Source of the DNA: Prorocentrum cordatum
Lineage: Eukaryota; Sar; Dinophyceae; Prorocentrales; Prorocentraceae
DNA: 35,000 bases
Direction of reading: 5' to 3'
Assembly (NCBI GenBank): GCA_963575745.1
Contig: CAUYUJ010018633.1
Location: forward strand, 1-35,000
Part shown: positions 29,100-35,000 of the stretch, one piece after another
Numbering within the stretch: position 1 is the stretch's first letter
Layout of the letters: each line of letters opens with the position of its first letter
Notes under the pieces: model-generated
Told to the model about the DNA's origin: nothing
What the model saw: the letters and a program-made list of their open reading frames with translations, nothing else
Databases searched by the model: none
Made by a program: the position numbers and the translations under genes

Positions 29100-29466
29100 G
29101 GGGGGAAGTGAGAAGGAGAAGGCCCTCTCAGAAGACGGCGGGGCTTCTCCGGCCTTCTGAGAGAATTTTTCCGCGTGTCTTCGGTCGGGGGCGGAAAAAA
29201 GGGGGGTGATGACTTGGGGGGGGGGTGGAAATCATGGCGTGGGCCATGAGATTTCCCCAGATTTCATGGCGCCTCTTCTTATTTCATTACGTCCCTGGCC
29301 CCCCCGCTGGGCCGCGCACATGCCGCTGGTCATGATTTGCACCCCCCCCTCTTGGACACCCCCCTCTTGGCCGCTCCCGATTCGGGGAAGGCTTGGACAC
29401 TGTCTCAGAAGGCCAGGGGACTTCCGAGCCTTCCGAGAAGGCCGTCTCCTTCTCACTTCCCCCCTG
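29100..29466. mobile_element. Inverted-repeat element enclosing dispersed repeat copy 2
   Basis: The left end GGGGGAAGTGAGAAGGAGA (29101) is repeated inverted at the right end (CTCCTTCTCACTTCCCCCC, 29447-29465). Pairing continues through CTCTCAGAAG and CTTCTGAGAG. The left arm is itself a hairpin (29119-29166). The interior (29205-29390) is the dispersed repeat also found at 24866, which suggests a shared mobile unit. Confidence 0.5.
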
Positions 29467-29542
29467 GGCTCGCCGCCGACGCGGGCCTCCGAGCGCGCTG
29501 GAGGAGCGAGCCCCGCGTCCGCGGCGGACTCCAGCCCGACGT

Positions 29543-29564
29543 CTTGAGCCAAGCTGGCTACGGA
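29543..29564 (-). other. Relict dinoflagellate spliced leader (DinoSL), 20 of 22 bases
   Basis: On the plus strand the site reads CTTGAGCCAA, then GC, then TGGCTACGGA. The reverse complement of the 22-nt DinoSL has AA in place of GC and is otherwise the same. The leader is not followed by a GT donor on the minus strand, so this is not an SL RNA gene. It is better explained as the 5' end of a trans-spliced mRNA copied back into the genome. Sequence downstream on the minus strand (below 29543) is short, open and soon enters the repeat element at 29466. Confidence 0.7.
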
Positions 29565-29565
29565 T

Positions 29566-29644
29566 GTGTGTGTGTGTGTCGCTTCGGCCGCCGTACCTGA
29601 TTTGCTTCGCCTCGACGCCGCGCGCGCGAGGCCGCGACCGCCAG

Positions 29645-29682
<38 letters not shown>

Positions 29683-29715
29683 CTGTTTTGTGTGTGTGAG
29701 TGTCAGTTTTTTTGT

Positions 29716-29760
<45 letters not shown>

Positions 29761-29832
29761 TGTGTCTGTGTGTCTGTGTGTGTGTGTGTGTGTGTCTGTG
29801 TCTGTGTGTCTGTGTGTGTGTGTGTGTGTGGG
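29566..29832 (+). repeat. (TG)n microsatellite, interrupted
   Basis: TG dinucleotide blocks (29566-29579, 29650-29700, 29719-29832) with TCTG variants. Poly-Cys/Val and poly-Thr/His frames are artefacts. Confidence 0.9.
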
Positions 29833-30200
29833 TATGCGCGTGCGCGTTTCGTTCATCTCTTCGCCTCCTGCTCCTGAGCTGGGTTCTTGAGCGCTTCGTG
29901 TGCCTGGCTGCTGTGCACCCTCTCTTTTTTCCTGCGCGCGCCACCGTTCGGTGGCTGCCTCCCGCCGACGAGGCTCGGCGGGGATGACTTTGCAGCGCGC
30001 CCCGATGCACGTGCCGCTGAGTTGGACCAGCGGGCCCTGGAGTGAAACAAGTGTCTGTGTGTGTTCTTCCCGTCCTCACCGCGGCCGCCCTAGTCCTTTT
30101 GCCCTCTCTTGCATGCCAGACAGTTAGCCATTCGGTTGCCCCGAATCGCCAGTCGCTGGAGCGGACCGCCTCTGCCTCGCCGCCGACGGAAAAAAAAGAG
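29833..30200. other. Unique intronic spacer
   Basis: Mixed GC-rich sequence between two TG tracts. No gene is supported. Confidence 0.35.
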
Positions 30201-30210
30201 TGTGTGTGTT

Positions 30211-30244
<34 letters not shown>

Positions 30245-30281
30245 CGTATGTGAGTGTGTGTGTGTGTGTGTGTATGTGTTT
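30201..30281 (+). repeat. (TG)n microsatellite
   Basis: TG dinucleotides with TTTG interruptions. Confidence 0.9.
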
Positions 30282-30914
30282 GCCTTTTGGGAGCAACCGC
30301 AGGAGGCGCTGGGGCCACCCTGGATGTAGCCATCCTCGGCCCATCCTGGGGCCTATCCTGGGCCCATCCTGGGTTCTCTCCGGAGACCATCTGGGAATGC
30401 ACAGCCACCTCGGGCAGTTCTGTCCTCCTCTGTGCCGTCCGTGGCCAGTCCTGCAGGTGTCCCGAGCTGTGTGTGGGGGTCTCATTTCGGGGCCGCCGTT
30501 TCGGCCGCCTGCCGTGGGAGCAGTCGAGTCAGACAGGAGGACGAAGAGGCCGAAGACCAGGAATGCGAGCGCGATTGGATGTGCTGCGAAGCCAGGTCAA
30601 TTCATGGATGGAGGGTGGTGGCAAAGACTAGGGAAGAACGGGAGGGAAGACGAGAACAGGGAGACAAGAGGAGAAGGATGCGAACGCTCCAGGACTGGAC
30701 GATCATTGATTTCAGCATTCCCGTCGAAACGTCTGCTTGCATGAGTGTTCTCGTCCTGATCTTCCGCGGCCAGTAGTCGACCCTCTTGTCCCCTCCCTCC
30801 TTGCCCTCCCCTCCCCTCATGGCCTCTCCTTTCCTCCTCGTCGCTCGTCTGGGCCGCCCAAACCTCCTTGCCTTCGTCCTCCCCCGTGTCTCCTCTGCGG
30901 CCGCGCCGCCGCAG
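30282..30914. other. Intronic spacer before channel exon C
   Basis: A short GGCCCATCCTGGG triplicate lies at 30335-30375. From 30780 the sequence is CT-rich (CCTCCCTCC, CCTCCTCG), forming a long pyrimidine tract in front of the exon C acceptor at 30913-30914. Confidence 0.45.
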
Positions 30915-30994
30915 GCATCACGCGGATGGCAAAGCTCATGCGGGCCTTCCCGCAGCTGATGCTCATCGTGAAAGGCATCGCGGCGGCCACGAAG
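30915..30994 (+). CDS. Voltage-gated cation channel, exon C (end of S4, S4-S5 linker)
   Basis: The exon follows GCCGCAG and starts GC, completing a CGC Arg codon with the C left by exon B. It reads ITRMAKLMRAFPQLMLIVKG and then IAAATK. The segment after the last S4 charge, MRAFPQLMLIVKGI, matches the conserved S4-S5 linker of this dinoflagellate channel group as I know it. A GC donor (AAG then gccaat) at 30995 is the likely end. Exons for S5, the pore loop and S6 must follow; none could be supported confidently before 35000. The reading frame remains open past the donor, but becomes unlike the family. Confidence 0.65.
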
Positions 30995-31095
30995 GCCAAT
31001 CGGACGCGCCTGCCCTCGGCTGCGCGCAGGGGGCAGCACGGCCGAGGCAGCACGGCCAGGGCCTTTGATGCCGGCGCGGAGGGCCTCTGGGCAGG

Positions 31096-31495
31096 CTCCT
31101 CCTCCTCCTCCTCCTCCTCCTCCCTCCTCCTCTCTCCTCCTCCTCCTCCTCTCCTCCTCCTCCCTCCTCCTCCTCCTCCTCCCCTCCTCCCCTCCTTCCC
31201 CTTCTCCTCCCTCCTCCTCCTCCTCCTCCTCCTCCTCCTCCTCCTCCTCCTCCTCCCCGTCGCGGCGTGTCCCAGGCTACGACCGCGCCCCCTCGGTGGG
31301 CCGATCCTCCTCCTCCCCGTCCTCCCCCTCCTCCTCCCCTCCTCCCTCCTCATTCCTCCCTCCTCCTCCCTCCTCCACCCTCCTCCCTCCCTCCTCCCTC
31401 CTCCCTCCTCCCTTCTCCCTCCTCCCTCCTCCTCCTCCTCCCACCTCCCTCCCTCCTCCTCCCTCCTCCCTCCTCCCTCCTCCCTCCTCCCATGT
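31096..31495 (+). repeat. (CTC)n / CTCCCTC tract
   Basis: Two CTC blocks (31096-31258 and 31305-31495) are separated by a short unique segment near 31260-31300. Confidence 0.95.
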
Positions 31496-32590
31496 TTTTC
31501 CAGGTGGATCGAGGAGGGGTTCGCGGGGAGCTCCGAGAGGACCATACTCATCTCGTTCCAGACCACTTGCATGATGACCCCGCGTTGCACGAGCGTGATT
31601 TCTGAGAGGGACCTCGTTGAGGGCAGGCTTTGCCTTGTCCCCCGGAGACCGACTCGGCCTGATCAGCAGCCGACCGCTCTCCGATCCAGGTTATGGGCAC
31701 GGTCTCGATCCGTGCGGCGCCTCGCGCGCCTGCAAGTGGACCTTCGGCGGCGGCAGGAGGAGCAGGGAGACCCCCCTCCCAGTCGCTACAGTGCAAGCCG
31801 CTCCTCATCGCTACTGTGCAAGCCGCTCGTCGTTCGCATGGTAGGGGACGCGCCCGTGTTCTTCGCGCGCCCGCTGGCTCAAGCCCGCATGGAGCCTTGA
31901 GGCTGCGATCGCAGAACACCCAGACCATCCAGCTGAACTTATGAGGCCAGCCGATGGGGGGGGAGAGAGAGGACGAGGGTCTGCCAGAGGCGGCGGAGAA
32001 GGAGAAAGAGGGGAGGAGGAGGAGGTGGTGAGGAGGGGAGCAGGTGGAAGTAGCGGTGGAGGCGAGGAGGGACGGATGCGGAGAGGGAGGGAGGGAGGAG
32101 GGATACAAGGCATGTTTTGGTTTGCATCTGAAGAGGTAGCTCCAAGAGTGGTAGGCATGAAAGGAGGGTGATGGAGAGGAGGTGCAGAGTGAGGACAGTT
32201 CCGAGGAGTTCGAGTGCACATTCAGTTTCGACCTTGGGGTGCCCCCTCGCGACGGCTGCCTACGTGGTCGGCGGTCGGTCAGAGGGACGCGCTTCTCTTT
32301 TGTACAACTGACTCTTGTTTCTCTCTGTATCCCTCTCTCTCTCTATCCCTGGCGAGGGATCGACGACGGAGGGGAAGACGTAAAGGAGTAGGATGAGTAG
32401 GGGGGTGGAGGATGCCACTGGAGGAATACGATTTCCCCCCTCCCTGGTAGTCCTTCCCGCCAGGTCGTTCCATGCGTGGCTGGAGATTTTGGTATGGCTG
32501 GCTGTGCTGAGCAGGTTTGGGACCGCGGCGCGGGCCTTAGAGCACGCACGCTGCGCTGGGGTCCATCCCAGGCTCCATATCCTCTGCCCC
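31496..32590. other. Mostly unique sequence, no confident gene
   Basis: It opens with a good-looking acceptor (TTTTTCCAG then G at 31503) and an open stretch to about 31640. 31950-32110 is purine-rich, 32325-32345 is CTCTCTCT. Short protein-like readings exist (32460-32560 plus) but cannot be tied to a family. Confidence 0.35.
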
Positions 32591-32599
32591 TCCCCGTTC

Positions 32600-32905
32600 T
32601 GACTTCCCACTCTCCTCCCGCCTCCCCTTTCCCTCCTCCTCCTCGGTCCCCTTTGTTGTACTCCCTCCCCCTCCTTCCCCTTCCCTCTCCAGTTTTGTAC
32701 TCCCTCCCCTTCCCTCTCCCCTTTTTTGTACTCCCTCCCCTTCCCTCTCCCTCCTTCCCCTTCCCTCCCCTTTTTTGTACTCCCTCCCCCTCCTTCCCCT
32801 CCCCTCTCCAGGTTTGTACTCCCTATGATTCTCTTCTCTGCCCCTTCCTGCGCTCGTGCTCCCTGCTCCCCCTCCTCCATTTCCCTCCCACCTCCCCTCG
32901 CATCC
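32600..32905 (+). repeat. CT-rich minisatellite TTTTGTACTCCCTCCCC
   Basis: Five units of about 35-55 bp share TTTGTACTCCCTCCCCYTCC, at 32652, 32694, 32725, 32776 and 32813. The flanks are CCTCCC-rich. Confidence 0.8.
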
Positions 32906-33450
32906 TCTCCCTTACTGCTGTGAGATTCGGCAGGGGAGGCGGTATCCGATGTTCGGTGCTGTTTCGTATTTCGTTTCAGGGCTCCGTCACCGCAGGTTTC
33001 GTCAGTGATCGAACTTCAGTGATCGAATTTCCACATCCTTCTCCTTCTCCTCTCCTTCTCCTTCTGCGTCCAGTGGAGCGGTGTGCTCGTTGTTGGATTC
33101 AGCCCGGTCGGGCTCATATCTTTACCGATTTTACCCTTCGGAGGAGAGGGGGGCTTCTCCCTTACAGTGGGGACAGTTGGTCGGAGATAAAGGAGAGGAT
33201 GATGATGATAAGGATATGGAAGAGGGTGACTGGGGAATGTGGAAACTGTCGAGGGATGGAAAAGTAGGGAGGAGGGAGAGCGGGAGGGACAAGCTAGATG
33301 CGCTCGCGCCATGTTTGATGTCCTATCCCTCCCTCCAATTCCTTCCCACTGCGGACCATAGCCGACCTGGAACTTCACAAAAGTCCTCATCGTGTTACAT
33401 AATGCGCAGTCGGAAAAGGACAGCTTGTACCAGGGGGACCTCTGTGGCCT
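32906..33450. other. Unique spacer
   Basis: A direct repeat CAGTGATCGAAYTTC lies at 33003 and 33017. Purine-rich at 33190-33290. An open plus frame at 33081-33605 has no recognisable domain before it enters the 9-bp repeat. Confidence 0.35.
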
Positions 33451-33453
33451 GTG

Positions 33454-33772
33454 GGGCATGTGAGACCTGCGACACCTGTGGGACCTTTGGAACCTGTGGG
33501 TCCTGTGGAACCTATGGGAACTGTGGGAACTGTGGGACCTGTGAGACCTGCGAGACCTGTGAATCCCGTGGCACCGACGGGACTTGCTGGACCTGTGCGA
33601 CTTAGGGGACCTCTGTGGGACCTGTAAGATTTGCCACACCTGTAGGACCTGTGGAATCTGTCAGACCGGTGGTACCTGTGGGACCTGTGGTACGACCAGC
33701 GACAGTTGTGGGTCCTGTGGGACTTGTGCGACCTGTGGGGCCTGCGAGACCCGCGAGACCTGCGGGATCAAG
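33454..33772 (+). repeat. 9-bp minisatellite GGGACCTGT
   Basis: About 33 diverged units of GGGACCTGT / GAGACCTGC. In one phase they read Cys-Gly-Thr, in others Gly-Pro-Val. The phase changes near 33600, so a repeat protein would be frameshifted. Confidence 0.85.
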
Positions 33773-34496
33773 AAAAGTGGCCCATGCTCGAACGGGAGCG
33801 CAATTCTGAACGCCGTGAGCACAGCGCTGATCCGAACATGTGGCCCATGCTGAAGCGAAATCACCATGTTTGAACAATTGTAAAGCATAATATGGTAAAA
33901 CAAACAATATGGAAAGCCAGTTCGCCGGTTCGCGGGCAAATCCTTTGCACAGGACGCGGAAGTGCGGGGGAGAGAAGAGTCATATTCTTATGATGCAATT
34001 GTGGAGGCCAGGCGGGGGGCCAAATCACATTACATGATGAACGCACGGCTGAGCAGACATTCCGTCGGAGTATCGCCAGAGACATGTTTGCATCAGGAGA
34101 GCAGTTTGTAATCGATCGCCTGCGCGGGATAGCAGCGCGGCCGACTGCATGTTCCCACTCGCCGTGTTGTGTCGAAGCCGTGGTTGGTTTCGCAGAAAAG
34201 GTGTAGTATGGCAGCATGCTTGTTCATGGCGTCATATCTGAGTTGAAACACATGCGCACACATGTTTCCAGAGAGGGTCGTTACGTCGTGAAGGGGTGCA
34301 GTGAGAGGCTCAGAGGCGAGGAAGGCCCGCCCCTGATCTTTTGTATGCTCATATTCTCCTCATCGGAGGGAAAAGGGGAAGCGGTAAGGATGAGAAGGAA
34401 ATGCGCCGAGCGGAACCAGAAAATTAGTGCTCTCCTGTAGGGGACAGTCCCGTCCATGAGAGCGTTTTTCTCTCGGCGCGCCCTCTTGGCCATCTG
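33773..34496. other. Unique spacer, lower GC, no gene recognised
   Basis: AT-richer than the rest of the window. Short frames on both strands, none protein-like. Confidence 0.35.
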
Positions 34497-34560
34497 AGGA
34501 TGACGACGACGACCTGGACATCGACGACGAGGCTCGGGCATGCTGGGCCGTGCTGAAATG
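34497..34560 (+). other. Coding-like acidic segment after a possible acceptor
   Basis: After CATCTGAG the plus frame reads DDDDDLDIDDEARACWAVLK. The acceptor has the AG-then-G form. Too short for a family call; chance is possible. Confidence 0.2.
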
Positions 34561-34659
34561 TCGAGGGTTCGGCACTACAGACGGATTGCGAGTGCGGGCA
34601 AGAGTGTGTTGTTCAAGCTCATGGGATCTTGATCCACATTCATCGAGTGTGCGCTGATG

Positions 34660-34815
34660 TTAGGTCGGGCGTGTCCTCCTACAGGCGGATTTTGGACGAA
34701 CGCAGAAAATAGTCGCAGAATGTCTAAACATAGTTCAAGTGGTCAAAAAATCGTCCCCAGACAATTTTTGACTACTTTTGAATATTCATCCTGTAGAGGG
34801 GCATGCCCGACTTAT
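34660..34815 (-). mobile_element. MITE copy 3 (TTARGTCGGGC family), 156 bp, 8-bp target duplication
   Basis: The left end is TTAGGTCGGGCGTGTCC followed by TCCTACAGGCGGATTTT. The right end inverted is ATAAGTCGGGCATGCCC. It is flanked by CGCTGATG (34652-34659) and CGCTAATG (34816-34823). The interior read on the minus strand shares TCTGGGGACGATTTT with copy 2 and GAACTATGTTT with copy 1, so it lies in opposite orientation to them. Confidence 0.8.
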
Positions 34816-34869
34816 CGCTAATGCTCGTCCGCCGAGAGCCCGCATGAGCGAGCGCCCTGCCCCTGTGCA

Positions 34870-35000
34870 CCCGTGGGACGCGCCGCGCCCTGGGCGGGCC
34901 TGGAGGAGGGAGCCGCCCGACGGCAGGCCGGCGTCGGCGAGCGCTGGTGCGAGCTCGATCGGCACGTGCTCGTGCGCACATGTTGCTGCTTTGGGTGCCC
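34870..35000 (+). other. Coding-like stretch running off the right edge
   Basis: The plus frame reads APWAGLEEGAARRQAGVGER then WCELDRHVLVRTC, plausible protein sequence open to the window end. A second plus frame from ATG 34846 is also open. No family is recognised. Confidence 0.25.

Noticed and set aside
30500-30600. Minus-strand hydrophobic stretch (IALAFLVFGLFVLL) as a membrane helix
   Set aside because: It is isolated, has no splice sites or further helices nearby, and lies antisense in an intron of the channel gene.
31875-31883. TGGCTCAAG as a second relict spliced leader
   Set aside because: Only nine bases match the leader's 3' end; the bases before them do not fit. Expected by chance in a window of this size.

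Overview
The window looks like nuclear DNA of a dinoflagellate. The direct signs are: a near-exact copy (20 of 22 bases) of the dinoflagellate trans-spliced leader on the minus strand at 29543-29564; predicted introns with GC or GT donors and acceptors of the form AG followed by G, the usual dinoflagellate pattern; very long introns; extreme microsatellite load; and many short inverted-repeat elements. Genus and species cannot be fixed from what I see. No rRNA, tRNA, CRISPR array or bacterial-style operon is visible.

Region 1-6 kb holds the left gene cluster. A minus-strand gene of at least three exons (1035 down to 86, probably running off the left edge) stands head to head with a plus-strand coiled-coil frame (1202-1633). 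Next comes a nested palindromic foldback element (2479-2774). A minus-strand Tyr/Gly-rich repeat protein (4448-3012) is interrupted by one in-frame TAA. A decayed plus-strand coiled-coil gene lies at about 5371-5929.

Region 6-13 kb is repeat DNA: a TAG microsatellite, an array of ACTAGT-centred palindromes, four large repeat units joined through (TTG)n runs, and a GC-rich satellite with a period of about 180 bp.

Region 13.3-31 kb is best read as one plus-strand gene with giant introns. Three small exons (13320-13389, 24356-24440, 30915-30994) join in frame. They give the S2-S3 linker, S3, the full S4 voltage sensor and the start of the S4-S5 linker of a voltage-gated cation channel (ion transport domain family). 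Their introns are about 10,966 and 6,474 bp. They hold nearly all the satellites, minisatellites and transposon-like elements of the window, including two copies of an apparently non-autonomous DNA transposon family with 8-bp target duplications. A third copy lies outside the resolved introns at 34660-34815.

Region 31-35 kb is again repeat-rich, with a CTC tract, a CT-rich minisatellite and a 9-bp Cys/Gly/Thr-type minisatellite. It contains two weak coding-like stretches near the right edge and no confident gene. Most long open frames in this window arise from repeats without stop codons and are not annotated as genes.
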